A stretch of DNA of 64,000 nucleotides from contig OZ037889.1 in the NCBI GenBank assembly GCA_964035575.1, positions 1,325,980 through 1,389,979 of the forward strand, read 5' to 3'. Under the pieces are notes generated by a model, which was given only the letters and a program-made list of their open reading frames with translations, was not told the origin of the DNA and made no database searches. Position numbers and translations under genes: made by a program. Positions within the stretch are counted from its first letter, which is position 1, and each line of letters opens with the position of its first letter. Positions 10,672-22,673 of the stretch are shown in pieces. The DNA is from Rhynchopus sp. YZ270_cl-10. Its lineage: Eukaryota > Euglenozoa > Diplonemea > Diplonemida > Diplonemidae.

Positions 10672-13600
10672 ATTAAGATTGGCTTTGGGCATGACCCAGT
10701 AAGGTTACTATGGGCCCCATGGGACATATACACCCGAATACCAGGCCGTATTTTCAAAAAGTTGATAATCCCAGTATATGGTATGGCCCTGTGGTACGAA
10801 ATTTTTGGCCGAAAAAATCGACCAAAAAATCGTCATTTTTGGGGGTCACGGTGACAAAAAGTTGCATTTTTTCACGAAAAATGGTCGGAATGTGACTTGA
10901 ATGGGCTCTAATGGGTATATTATGCACATAACATACCTAAATTATGTCGATATTACACCGGCGGAGCCGAAAAAATCGATTTTCAGGGTGTGCAAAACTG
11001 TAAAAATGACGAAAATCGGAAAAATGACGATTTTTTGGTCAAAATATTTTTCACAGAAAATCGAATTTTACTATTAAGATTGGCTTTGGGCATGACCCAG
11101 TAAGGTTACTATGTGCCCCATGGGACATATAGACCCGAATACCAGGCCGTATTTTCAAAAAGTTGATAATCCCAGTATATGGTATGGCCCTGTGGTACGA
11201 AATTTTTGGCCGAAAAAATCGACCAAAAAATCGTCATTTTTCGGGGTCACGGTGACAAAAAGTTGCATTTTTTCACGAAAAATGGTCGGAATGTGACTTG
11301 AATGGGCTCTAATGGGTATATTATGCACATAACATACCTAAATTATGTCGATATTTCACCGGCGGAGCCGAAAAAATCGATTTTCAGGGTGTGCAAAACT
11401 GTAAAAATGACGAAAATCGGAAAAATGACGATTTTTTGGTCAAAATATTTTTCACAGAAAATCGAATTTTACTATTAAGATTGGCTTTGGGCATGACCCA
11501 GTAAGGTTACTATGTGCCCCATGGGACATATAGACCCGAATACCAGGCCGTATTTTCAAAAAGTTGATAATCCCAGTATATGGTATGGCCCTGTGGTACG
11601 AAATTTTTGGCCGAAAAAATCGACCAAAAAATCGTCATTTTTCGGGGTCACGGTGACAAAAAGTTGCATTTTTTCACGAAAAATGGTCGGAATGTGACTT
11701 GAATGGGCTCTAATGGGTATATTATGCACATAACATACCTAAATTATGTCGATATTTCACCGGCGGAGCCGAAAAAATCGATTTTCAGGGTGTGCAAAAC
11801 TGTAAAAATGACGAAAATCGGAAAAATGACGATTTTTTGGTCAAAATATTTTTCACAGAAAATCGAATTTTACTATTAAGATTGGCTTTGGGCATGACCC
11901 AGTAAGGTTACTATGTGCCCCATGGGACATATAGACCCGAATACCAGGCCGTATTTTCAAAAAGTTGATAATCCCAGTATATGGTATGGCCCTGTGGTAC
12001 GAAATTTTTGGCCGAAAAAATCGACCAAAAAATCGTCATTTTTCGGGGTCACGGTGACAAAAAGTTGCATTTTTTCACGAAAAATGGTCGGAATGTGACT
12101 TGAATGGGCTCTAATGGGTATATTATGCACATAACATACCTAAATTATGTCGATATTTCACCGGCGGAGCCGAAAAAATCGATTTTCAGGGTGTGCAAAA
12201 CTGTAAAAATGACGAAAATCGGAAAAATGACGATTTTTTGGTCAAAATATTTTTCACAGAAAATCGAATTTTACTATTAAGATTGGCTTTGGGCATGACC
12301 CAGTAAGGTTACTATGTGCCCCATGGGACATATAGACCCGAATACCAGGCCGTATTTTCAAAAAGTTGATAATCCCAGTATATGGTATGGCCCTGTGGTA
12401 CGAAATTTTTGGCCGAAAAAATCGACCAAAAAATCGTCATTTTTCGGGGTCACGGTGACAAAAAGTTGCATTTTTTCACGAAAAATGGTCGGAATGTGAC
12501 TTGAATGGGCTCTAATGGGTATATTATGCACATAACATACCTAAATTATGTCGATATTTCACCGGCGGAGCCGAAAAAATCGATTTTCAGGGTGTGCAAA
12601 ACTGTAAAAATGACGAAAATCGGAAAAATGACGATTTTTTGGTCAAAATATTTTTCACAGAAAATCGAATTTTACTATTAAGATTGGCTTTGGGCATGAC
12701 CCAGTAAGGTTACTATGTGCCCCATGGGACATATAGACCCGAATACCAGGCCGTATTTTCAAAAAGTTGATAATCCCAGTATATGGTATGGCCCTGTGGT
12801 ACGAAATTTTTGGCCGAAAAAATCGACCAAAAAATCGTCATTTTTCGGGGTCACGGTGACAAAAAGTTGCATTTTTTCACGAAAAATGGTCGGAATGTGA
12901 CTTGAATGGGCTCTAATGGGTATATTATGCACATAACATACCTAAATTATGTCGATATTTCACCGGCGGAGCCGAAAAAATCGATTTTCAGGGTGTGCAA
13001 AACTGTAAAAATGACGAAAATCGGAAAAATGACGATTTTTTGGTCAAAATATTTTTCACAGAAAATCGAATTTTACTATTAAGATTGGCTTTGGGCATGA
13101 CCCAGTAAGGTTACTATGTGCCCCATGGGACATATAGACCCGAATACCAGGCCGTATTTTCAAAAAGTTGATAATCCCAGTATATGGTATGGCCCTGTGG
13201 TACGAAATTTTTGGCCGAAAAAATCGACCAAAAAATCGTCATTTTTCGGGGTCACGGTGACAAAAAGTTGCATTTTTTCACGAAAAATGGTCGGAATGTG
13301 ACTTGAATGGGCTCTAATGGGTATATTATGCACATAACATACCTAAATTATGTCGATATTTCACCGGCGGAGCCGAAAAAATCGATTTTCAGGGTGTGCA
13401 AAACTGTAAAAATGACGAAAATCGGAAAAATGACGATTTTTTGGTCAAAATATTTTTCACAGAAAATCGAATTTTACTATTAAGATTGGCTTTGGGCATG
13501 ACCCAGTAAGGTTACTATGTGCCCCATGGGACATATAGACCCGAATACCAGGCCGTATTTTCAAAAAGTTGATAATCCCAGTATATGGTATGGCCCTGTG

Positions 13601-16600
13601 GTACGAAATTTTTGGCCGAAAAAATCGACCAAAAAATCGTCATTTTTCGGGGTCACGGTGACAAAAAGTTGCATTTTTTCACGAAAAATGGTCGGAATGT
13701 GACTTGAATGGGCTCTAATGGGTATATTATGCACATAACATACCTAAATTATGTCGATATTTCACCGGCGGAGCCGAAAAAATCGATTTTCAGGGTGTGC
13801 AAAACTGTAAAAATGACGAAAATCGGAAAAATGACGATTTTTTGGTCAAAATATTTTTCACAGAAAATCGAATTTTACTATTAAGATTGGCTTTGGGCAT
13901 GACCCAGTAAGGTTACTATGTGCCCCATGGGACATATAGACCCGAATACCAGGCCGTATTTTCAAAAAGTTGATAATCCCAGTATATGGTATGGCCCTGT
14001 GGTACGAAATTTTTGGCCGAAAAAATCGACCAAAAAATCGTCATTTTTCGGGGTCACGGTGACAAAAAGTTGCATTTTTTCACGAAAAATGGTCGGAATG
14101 TGACTTGAATGGGCTCTAATGGGTATATTATGCACATAACATACCTAAATTATGTCGATATTTCACCGGCGGAGCCGAAAAAATCGATTTTCAGGGTGTG
14201 CAAAACTGTAAAAATGACGAAAATCGGAAAAATGACGATTTTTTGGTCAAAATATTTTTCACAGAAAATCGAATTTTACTATTAAGATTGGCTTTGGGCA
14301 TGACCCAGTAAGGTTACTATGTGCCCCATGGGACATATAGACCCGAATACCAGGCCGTATTTTCAAAAAGTTGATAATCCCAGTATATGGTATGGCCCTG
14401 TGGTACGAAATTTTTGGCCGAAAAAATCGACCAAAAAATCGTCATTTTTCGGGGTCACGGTGACAAAAAGTTGCATTTTTTCACGAAAAATGGTCGGAAT
14501 GTGACTTGAATGGGCTCTAATGGGTATATTATGCACATAACATACCTAAATTATGTCGATATTTCACCGGCGGAGCCGAAAAAATCGATTTTCAGGGTGT
14601 GCAAAACTGTAAAAATGACGAAAATCGGAAAAATGACGATTTTTTGGTCAAAATATTTTTCACAGAAAATCGAATTTTACTATTAAGATTGGCTTTGGGC
14701 ATGACCCAGTAAGGTTACTATGTGCCCCATGGGACATATAGACCCGAATACCAGGCCGTATTTTCAAAAAGTTGATAATCCCAGTATATGGTATGGCCCT
14801 GTGGTACGAAATTTTTGGCCGAAAAAATCGACCAAAAAATCGTCATTTTTCGGGGTCACGGTGACAAAAAGTTGCATTTTTTCACGAAAAATGGTCGGAA
14901 TGTGACTTGAATGGGCTCTAATGGGTATATTATGCACATAACATACCTAAATTATGTCGATATTTCACCGGCGGAGCCGAAAAAATCGATTTTCAGGGTG
15001 TGCAAAACTGTAAAAATGACGAAAATCGGAAAAATGACGATTTTTTGGTCAAAATATTTTTCACAGAAAATCGAATTTTACTATTAAGATTGGCTTTGGG
15101 CATGACCCAGTAAGGTTACTATGTGCCCCATGGGACATATAGACCCGAATACCAGGCCGTATTTTCAAAAAGTTGATAATCCCAGTATATGGTATGGCCC
15201 TGTGGTACGAAATTTTTGGCCGAAAAAATCGACCAAAAAATCGTCATTTTTCGGGGTCACGGTGACAAAAAGTTGCATTTTTTCACGAAAAATGGTCGGA
15301 ATGTGACTTGAATGGGCTCTAATGGGTATATTATGCACATAACATACCTAAATTATGTCGATATTTCACCGGCGGAGCCGAAAAAATCGATTTTCAGGGT
15401 GTGCAAAACTGTAAAAATGACGAAAATCGGAAAAATGACGATTTTTTGGTCAAAATATTTTTCACAGAAAATCGAATTTTACTATTAAGATTGGCTTTGG
15501 GCATGACCCAGTAAGGTTACTATGTGCCCCATGGGACATATAGACCCGAATACCAGGCCGTATTTTCAAAAAGTTGATAATCCCAGTATATGGTATGGCC
15601 CTGTGGTACGAAATTTTTGGCCGAAAAAATCGACCAAAAAATCGTCATTTTTCGGGGTCACGGTGACAAAAAGTTGCATTTTTTCACGAAAAATGGTCGG
15701 AATGTGACTTGAATGGGCTCTAATGGGTATATTATGCACATAACATACCTAAATTATGTCGATATTTCACCGGCGGAGCCGAAAAAATCGATTTTCAGGG
15801 TGTGCAAAACTGTAAAAATGACGAAAATCGGAAAAATGACGATTTTTTGGTCAAAATATTTTTCACAGAAAATCGAATTTTACTATTAAGATTGGCTTTG
15901 GGCATGACCCAGTAAGGTTACTATGTGCCCCATGGGACATATAGACCCGAATACCAGGCCGTATTTTCAAAAAGTTGATAATCCCAGTATATGGTATGGC
16001 CCTGTGGTACGAAATTTTTGGCCGAAAAAATCGACCAAAAAATCGTCATTTTTCGGGGTCACGGTGACAAAAAGTTGCATTTTTTCACGAAAAATGGTCG
16101 GAATGTGACTTGAATGGGCTCTAATGGGTATATTATGCACATAACATACCTAAATTATGTCGATATTTCACCGGCGGAGCCGAAAAAATCGATTTTCAGG
16201 GTGTGCAAAACTGTAAAAATGACGAAAATCGGAAAAATGACGATTTTTTGGTCAAAATATTTTTCACAGAAAATCGAATTTTACTATTAAGATTGGCTTT
16301 GGGCATGACCCAGTAAGGTTACTATGTGCCCCATGGGACATATAGACCCGAATACCAGGCCGTATTTTCAAAAAGTTGATAATCCCAGTATATGGTATGG
16401 CCCTGTGGTACGAAATTTTTGGCCGAAAAAATCGACCAAAAAATCGTCATTTTTCGGGGTCACGGTGACAAAAAGTTGCATTTTTTCACGAAAAATGGTC
16501 GGAATGTGACTTGAATGGGCTCTAATGGGTATATTATGCACATAACATACCTAAATTATGTCGATATTTCACCGGCGGAGCCGAAAAAATCGATTTTCAG

Positions 16601-17425
16601 GGTGTGCAAAACTGTAAAAATGACGAAAATCGGAAAAATGACGATTTTTTGGTCAAAATATTTTTCACAGAAAATCGAATTTTACTATTAAGATTGGCTT
16701 TGGGCATGACCCAGTAAGGTTACTATGTGCCCCATGGGACATATAGACCCGAATACCAGGCCGTATTTTCAAAAAGTTGATAATCCCAGTATATGGTATG
16801 GCCCTGTGGTACGAAATTTTTGGCCGAAAAAATCGACCAAAAAATCGTCATTTTTCGGGGTCACGGTGACAAAAAGTTGCATTTTTTCACGAAAAATGGT
16901 CGGAATGTGACTTGAATGGGCTCTAATGGGTATATTATGCACATAACATACCTAAATTATGTCGATATTTCACCGGCGGAGCCGAAAAAATCGATTTTCA
17001 GGGTGTGCAAAACTGTAAAAATGACGAAAATCGGAAAAATGACGATTTTTTGGTCAAAATATTTTTCACAGAAAATCGAATTTTACTATTAAGATTGGCT
17101 TTGGGCATGACCCAGTAAGGTTACTATGTGCCCCATGGGACATATAGACCCGAATACCAGGCCGTATTTTCAAAAAGTTGATAATCCCAGTATATGGTAT
17201 GGCCCTGTGGTACGAAATTTTTGGCCGAAAAAATCGACCAAAAAATCGTCATTTTTCGGGGTCACGGTGACAAAAAGTTGCATTTTTTCACGAAAAATGG
17301 TCGGAATGTGACTTGAATGGGCTCTAATGGGTATATTATGCACATAACATACCTAAATTATGTCGATATTTCACCGGCGGAGCCGAAAAAATCGATTTTC
17401 AGGGTGTGCAAAACTGTAAAAATCA
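10669..17425. repeat. 401-bp satellite array, main block (~17 units)
   Basis: Units repeat every 401 bp exactly: the same ATGTGCCCC-type site lies at 10710, 11111, 11512 and so on to 17126. Units from 11111 onward look identical. The first unit after the LINE carries private changes (GGGCCCC, TACACCC, TTGGGGGTC and GATATTACACC), and GATATTACACC also occurs in the leftmost partial unit at about 6830. The 61-aa open frame in each unit is a by-product of the repeat. A 21-bp inverted repeat occurs in every unit. Confidence 0.97.
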
Positions 17426-20400
17426 CCAAAATCCCAAAAATCACGATTTTTTTTGAAAAATATTTTTTTGAAAAAAATCGATTTTAAAATATTGGCTTGG
17501 CTTGGGCGGGGACCTGATACTGGGGCAATATAACCTGTGGGACATACTGGGCCCTATGCAAGGCCGATTTTTCAAAAATATGGTTGCCCCGGTAGACGGT
17601 ATGGCCCTGCTGGTCAGTGCATCGGGCCAAAAATCATGAAAAAATCATGATTTTGGGGTCTGGCACCCCATGGGCACATATATCTGGGGGTGTAAAATAT
17701 GCATGGTTTCGACCGATTGAGGGTGTTATAGGTCCTGGGGGCCCACATGGGCCATATTTCACGCTATTGGGTCACGGGAAAGTGATTTTGACACTTTTTC
17801 ATCGATTTTAGCTGTGAGAACCCTTCAAAAACACTGATTTTGGGGTGTTTCTGAGACGGTACGCTATACCCAGGGTAATATTAGGTATTAGTCCGGTCGA
17901 CTTTTTGAAAAAACGACCCCGCAATGGACTCAGGGGTGCCAGATAGTGTATATGCACCAAAATGGATTCACGGGAAAAGTCAAAATTGGGTGTCAGATAC
18001 ATGCTGCCATAAGTGACCAATTTCAAAAGTTGAGATTTTTCGAAAATCAGGGTTCAGTACACGCTGTACCCAATCCTGGGGGCCAAAATTTTCAACTTTT
18101 TGAAAAAACGGGCGGTATATGGCCCTAAATTGTCAAAATGAGTTATTTGCGACCTCGGACGGCCTCCGGAGATGAGTAGAAGTTTATCTGAAAAAAAAAG
18201 TCAAAACACAGGCAAAATCCCACCTTCCACAGGTACAGTCAAAACTTTTATCCAGATCTCATGTTTTTTCAAAAAATTTTAAATTGTTTTTATGACTAAC
18301 ACCTCCGAAATTTTTCCTGATAAGATGGAATATGGTCCTGTCGTAGTATGCAGTGTGTTTGCAGGCAAAAATTTGCATTTTCTCGCCCCAGACATTTTTT
18401 TATACATAAAAGTGCATAAAGGGACCCCTGACCCCAAAATCCAGGTTCCAGCTTTTTGAAGGGGTCACCCTACAGGCCACCTCAAAAAGTTGGCCCGTAG
18501 GGCCAACTTTTTGAAAAAACGGGGTTGCGATGTGTCCTGGGGGCCCGAAGGGCCCCCAGGACACATCGCTGGGAAAAAAATATTAGGTTTTTGGGGGTCT
18601 ATATAGGGTTGCTGTGGGGGTCACATGGCCGAAAAATGGCCATTTTTGGCCTATTTTTGGCCATTTTTTTAAGGTAAAAAATCCACTTTTTTTTTGTACA
18701 TCCCCTTGCCCCCGGTAAAATTTACCAAACATATGGCCCTGTTGGACATACTGGGCCCATGAGTCGGTTGCTGGATCACCAAACTAGTTGCCCTATTTGC
18801 TAAAATCATGTTTTCAGGGTCAAAAATAGGGTGTTTTTCAGGGGTATGTTAACCACGTATGTGTCTTAGGGACCAAATTTTCCAGGAATGTGAACCAATC
18901 GGGTCGCAATGGGTCCAGGGGGCCCGGAGGGCCCCCATGCAGGGAAAATTTGCAACAATCCTAGGCAATGCTGGGGGCCGATAGGGTGTGCCTATACACG
19001 TGTTTTTACGTGTTTTTGGGCACTTTTCAGGATTTTCGAAAATTTTTGCAACACCAAAATCAAAAATTTCGGTCTAGGAGGCCCATATCTGGAAAAAATC
19101 GATATTCCAATGGCCTCATTGGGACATATTGGGCCCAGGACCCTCTTTTCAGGTCCCAGGAAAAGCCAAAACAATAAAAAAAATAGCTCAGGCGACCCCC
19201 AAAAATAGGCGAAAAACAGCCATTTTTAGGGTGTTTTTTAGGGGTATTTTTACACACACAAATTGTTTACCATAGCACACCCCCAGGCTGCCTCAAAATT
19301 TTATCTTTATTTGATTTTTCCAACCCACATAGGGGTATTGGAGGCACAACTTTCACCAAGCCTGGGGAATTCGGCACTGCACACACACAACTGAAAAAGG
19401 CAAAAATCACCTGTTTTTCAAGGTGTCGCAGGGTAAATGTTGTTCCTTAAAAACCAAATTTTTTCTAAAAAATCGGCCCTGCGGGCGAAAAAACGACACT
19501 ATGGGGGGTATTACAGGGTGTGGGGGCCCCAAAAATCGGGTTTAAGACCACGAGAGGGTCCGAATACACACCTGAGAAGGTCCCGGGGAGTAAAAAAATG
19601 GCCATTTTTGGGGGGTCAAAATCTCACTTTTTGGGGGGGTGTTTGTATACCCAGTACCGACCCACTAGCTGGGATGCCCAACTTTTCGCGAATATGGGGG
19701 CCCGTAGGGCCCCCGGGGCCCAGGGGGCCCAAAATATCGTGTTGCAGATTCCAGGAGAACATGTTTCAATATTTTGGATACATTTTTCCATAGGGTCATT
19801 TTCAAAAGCACTGATTTTCGGGGTATTGAGCGAGGTACCCATACCCATGGGTTATCCTATATATTAGTTTTCACTCGGATGTGAAAAAACGATGTCGCAA
19901 TGGATTCAGGGGGCCCAAATAGGGTATATGGCCCAGGAAATTTTCAAAAAGTTGACCCAACCAGGTATACAGGCATACAAGCCGGTAGGTCAACAGATAG
20001 GGTGTTTTCCGCACCCAAAATATGGGGTCATGACCATGTGGGTCAGACCTGAATTGATAAATGTTTCGCACAGGTTTTCGCGAATACCCCCTCTATTCCG
20101 AATGCGCTACAAGAGTTTTAAATTTTTGGCTATTTAGATTCACTTTTAAAAACAAAATGGGTCTCCAGAACACACATGAGGTTCAACATGTACCTCTACA
20201 GAAACCTTGGTTTTGGTCGGATTTTGAGGCCAATTTTTGGGTTCCCACCAATTTCCTAGGGTATACTGGGATATTGCCCGTGTGTCCAAAAGTGATTTTT
20301 GGGGCCTTAGGACCCCGGAGAATCCATTTAACGGTCGTTTTTGCACCGGAAAGACCTATCTAGTACCCAAAAATCGAATTTTCATATTTTTGAAAAAGTG

Positions 20401-20860
20401 ACCAAAAATCGACTTTTTTTGGTAACATTGTATGGCATAAATTATTCTACATAATGTGTGATGCTTGAATAAAAACTTACGACCCCATAATGTACTCGGA
20501 ACTCACCCATGTAATTGTTGAGAAAAAAAAACTTTCCGAAAAAATGAAATTTCAACCCGAATATGCACATTTGGGTCATTTTACGGCTATGTAGGTCATT
20601 TTGTATGTGTTTTTCGATTATATAGGTGATTAGGATATGTGTGATGCTCAGATTAAATCGTAAGACCCCGCAATTGACTCAAATGTGCCCAAAAACCCTA
20701 TATACCCAAGATTATTAACTTTTCCAGCATATTGGACATCCTTAGGTATGGTTATAAGCCATGATACGGCTATTGCTGGAAAAATAGCCGTAAATTGTGG
20801 TTGGTATTGATTTCAGAAATTATGTGATGCTTAGATCATGCCATAGACGCTTTTAATGGA
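17426..20860. repeat. Diverged satellite-related region, no gene seen
   Basis: Sequence relatives of the 401-bp unit continue with strong divergence: phrases such as TATGGCCCTG, GGGACATACTGGGCCC and CAAAAAGTTG recur at irregular spacing. The region also carries several perfect palindromes with 3-nt loops (18482-18514, 18527-18569, 18918-18936, 19696-19714). Open frames are short, and none resembles a known family. About 20614-20790 is repeated at about 22060-22235, inside the SL RNA cluster. Confidence 0.7.
18482..18569. repeat. Two adjacent perfect hairpins
   Basis: The first has 15-bp arms (TCAAAAAGTTGGCCC) with loop GTA at 18482-18514. The second has 20-bp arms (18527-18546 and 18550-18569, GCGATGTGTCCTGGGGGCCC) with loop GAA. 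Both are perfect and lie 12 bp apart. Confidence 0.9.
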
Positions 20861-21008
20861 TTCATATGAGCTCATACTACCCATATACCCCTTCAGAAGC
20901 CCCTTTTGACTCTTATGAATATCCTTATATAGGCTTCCACTTGTGCAGAACCTTCTCAGTGTACAAGATGTTAGGTACAAAAAAACCATCATATTTTTTA
21001 CACTACTG

Positions 21009-21020
21009 GCATGCTTCCCA
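21009..21020 (+). promoter_or_regulatory. SL/snRNA -48 promoter box, SL gene 1
   Basis: GCATGCTTCCCA, with the GCTTCC core starting at 21013, exactly 48 nt before the SL exon at 21061. The role is inferred from identical placement at all SL genes and at U2, U4 and U5. Confidence 0.75.
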
Positions 21021-21060
21021 GGACACGTCTGTACTCAGAACGTTGTAGAGAAAAAAGGCA

Positions 21061-21139
21061 ACCAACGATTTCTAAAGCTACAGTTTCTGTACTTCATTGG
21101 TATGGACATGGCCAGTTTCGAAAGAGACTGGCCTTTTTT
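21061..21139 (+). pseudogene. SL RNA gene 1, internally deleted
   Basis: The 39-nt SL exon (21061-21099) and the GTATGG donor are intact, and so is the 3' hairpin GGCCAGTTTCGAAAGAGACTGGCC-type stem with its T6 tract (21134-21139). Compared with the other copies, about 38-40 nt are missing between TATGGA and CATGGCC, which removes stem II (TGAAGA...TCTTCA) and the CAACTTTGTC candidate Sm region. CATG flanks the deleted stretch in intact copies, which suggests deletion through a short direct repeat. The promoter box is present, so it may be transcribed, but assembly into an SL RNP is doubtful. Confidence 0.8.
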
Positions 21140-21406
21140 ACGTTAGCATCACCTTCTGCAAACCCCAAAAAACACACATGATTCCCATCACACACAAGTG
21201 CTTGCTGCAACCCATTTGTATATCGCCTGCAAAACCATGTGTGCAACCATTTGTGGCACTGGTACCACATATACCCCTTCAGAAACCACTGTTGACTCTT
21301 ATGAATATACTTGTGTAAGCCTATCACCTAAGCATATTCTGTGCAGACCCTTCCCAGTGACCAATAGGTTAGGTACGAAAAAGCGACCATATTTAGGACA
21401 CTGGAA

Positions 21407-21418
21407 GAAGGCTTACCA
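21407..21418 (+). promoter_or_regulatory. -48 promoter box, SL gene 2
   Basis: GAAGGCTTACCA, a one-base core variant (GCTTAC) that starts 48 nt before the exon at 21459. Confidence 0.7.
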
Positions 21419-21458
21419 GTTCACGTTGGAGCTTAGAACATTGTAGAGAAAAAAGGCA

Positions 21459-21575
21459 ACCAACGATTTCTAAAGCTACAGTTTCTGTACTTCATTGGTA
21501 TGGAAGCATGAAGATTATTCTTCACACACAACTTTGTCAAAACATGGCCAGCCTCGAAAGAGACTGGCCTTTTTT
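21459..21575 (+). ncRNA. SL RNA: Spliced leader (SL) RNA gene 2
   Basis: SL RNA donates its 5' exon to nuclear mRNAs by trans-splicing. The exon is 21459-21497 (39 nt, starts ACCAACGATT, contains TACAGTTTCTGTACTTCATTG-type core) and is followed by the donor GTATGG at 21498. The intron-like part folds into stem II TGAAGA-TTAT-TCTTCA, then a CAACTTTGTC single strand (candidate Sm site), then a 3' stem GGCCAG...CTGGCC and a T6 tract at 21570-21575. TACAGTTTCTGTACT is shared with the kinetoplastid SL, and the CCAACGATT...AAAGCTACAG part with the diplonemid SL as I remember it. The 5' end was set from the SL family and the -48 box; the 3' end is approximate. Confidence 0.95.
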
Positions 21576-21841
21576 ACGTTAGCACGATTGTCTTTGTGCA
21601 CAAGAAGCAAACCCAAAAACACACCCAATTCACACCTGACCTAATGCACAAGTGCTTACTGCACCCCATTTTTATATCGCCTGCAAAACCATATTTGTGA
21701 CACTTGTTCCCCTTCAGAAGCCACTGTTGACTCTGTCGAATATCCTTCTGTAGGATCACACTTAAGGATATTTTTATGTAGAACCTTCACAGTGACCAAG
21801 ATGTCAGGTACGAAAAAGCAACCGTATTATAGACATTGGCA

Positions 21842-21853
21842 GAAGGCTTCCCA
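21842..21853 (+). promoter_or_regulatory. -48 promoter box, SL gene 3
   Basis: GAAGGCTTCCCA, with the core GCTTCC at 21846, 48 nt before the exon at 21894. Confidence 0.75.
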
Positions 21854-21893
21854 GAACAAGTGGGTACCTAGAACATTGTAGAGAAAAAGGGCA

Positions 21894-22010
21894 ACCAACG
21901 ATTTCTAAAGCTACAGTTTCTGTACTTCATTGGTATGGAAGCATGAAGATTATATTCTTCACACAACTTTGTCAAAACATGGCCAGTTTCGAAAGAGACT
22001 GGCCTTTTTT
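21894..22010 (+). ncRNA. SL RNA: SL RNA gene 3
   Basis: The exon 21894-21932 is identical to that of the other copies, with the donor GTATGG at 21933. The stem II loop is two bases longer (GAAGATTATATTCTTC). The 3' hairpin GGCCAGTTTC...GACTGGCC is followed by T6 at 22005-22010. All elements needed for a functional SL RNA are present. Confidence 0.95.
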
Positions 22011-22260
22011 ACGTTAACATCACCTTGTGCAAACCCAAAAAACACACATGATTCCCATGTTCTTCGAATATTTTGGTGATTAGGATATGTGTAATGCTCA
22101 GATTAAATTGTACGACCACGCAATTGACTCAAATGAGCCCAAATATCCCGTATTCCCAAGATTTTTGGACTTTCGAGCACATTGGGCATCCTTAGGTATG
22201 TTTATAAGCCACTCTACGGCTATGTTAGAAAAAAAACCCACCATAATAATGATACATATG

Positions 22261-22272
22261 GCATGATTCCCA
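22261..22272 (+). promoter_or_regulatory. -48 promoter box, SL gene 4
   Basis: GCATGATTCCCA, with one substitution in the core (GATTCC at 22265), 48 nt before the exon at 22313. Confidence 0.7.
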
Positions 22273-22312
22273 GAACATGTTGGCACTTAGAACATTGTAG
22301 AGAAAAAGGGCA

Positions 22313-22428
22313 ACCAACGATTTCTAAAGCTACAGTTTCTGTACTTCATTGGTATGGAAGCATGAAGATTATTCTTCACACACACTTTGTCAAAACATGG
22401 CCAGTTTCGAAAGAGACTGGCCTTTTTT
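22313..22428 (+). ncRNA. SL RNA: SL RNA gene 4
   Basis: Exon 22313-22351, donor GTATGG at 22352, stem II TGAAGA-TTAT-TCTTCA, a CACTTTGTC single strand (one base different from CAACTTTGTC), the 3' hairpin and T6 at 22423-22428. It looks complete. U6 begins about 140 bp downstream. Confidence 0.95.
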
Positions 22429-22508
22429 ACGTTAACACGATCGTCTTGTGCACAAGAAGCAAAAAAACCCACACAACAACAGCAGAAGTTTAGAACCACA
22501 TTCAGACC

Positions 22509-22566
22509 CTGACCCAACTCCAACAAGGGGCCCCTGTCTTGTCAACCACCTTGTGCATATATACTG
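22509..22566 (+). promoter_or_regulatory. U6 upstream region
   Basis: A block CTGACCCAACTCCAACAAG at 22509 and CCTGTCTTGT at 22532 precede a TATATA at about 22557. The CTGACCCA-CTCCAACAAG / CCTGTCTTGT pair recurs at 34755-34788 at the same distance downstream of SL gene 6. The -48 GCTTCC box is absent, which is consistent with a different (RNA polymerase III) promoter class for U6. The function is inferred only. Confidence 0.45.
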
Positions 22567-22673
22567 GACCCCAGAAATGGGACATCCGTTAAAATTGGAT
22601 CGATACAGAGAAGATTAGCATGGTCCCTGCGCAAGGATGACACGCATTAATCGAGAAAGTATCAACTTTTTTT
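22567..22673 (+). ncRNA. U6: U6 spliceosomal snRNA
   Basis: U6 forms the catalytic centre of the spliceosome with U2. Invariant parts are present: the GATACAGAGAAGATTAGCATG segment (ACAGAGA box and AGC triad, about 22602-22621), then CCCTGCGCAAGGATGACACGC, which contains the internal stem-loop and the U4-pairing region. The 5' end makes a small hairpin, CCCA-GAAA-TGGG (22570-22581). A T9 tract at 22667-22675 fits RNA polymerase III termination. The length of about 106 nt is normal. The U4 found at 36702-36843 can pair with it in stem I (GAUUAGC/GCUGGUU with wobbles) and stem II (GCGCAAGGAU/AUUCUUGCGC). The exact 5' end is uncertain by a few bases. Confidence 0.95.

Noticed and set aside
6986-17311. 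A 61-aa frame repeated 18 times
   Set aside because: It repeats because the 401-bp satellite repeats; there is no sign of codon-level constraint, acceptor site or known domain.
21540-21575. GGCCAG...CTGGCC-T6 as a bacterial Rho-independent terminator
   Set aside because: It recurs only as the 3' stem of SL RNA genes in a eukaryotic context.
22054-22235. Possible extra RNA gene between SL genes 3 and 4
   Set aside because: It is a copy of 20614-20790 from the decayed satellite flank, with no RNA signature.
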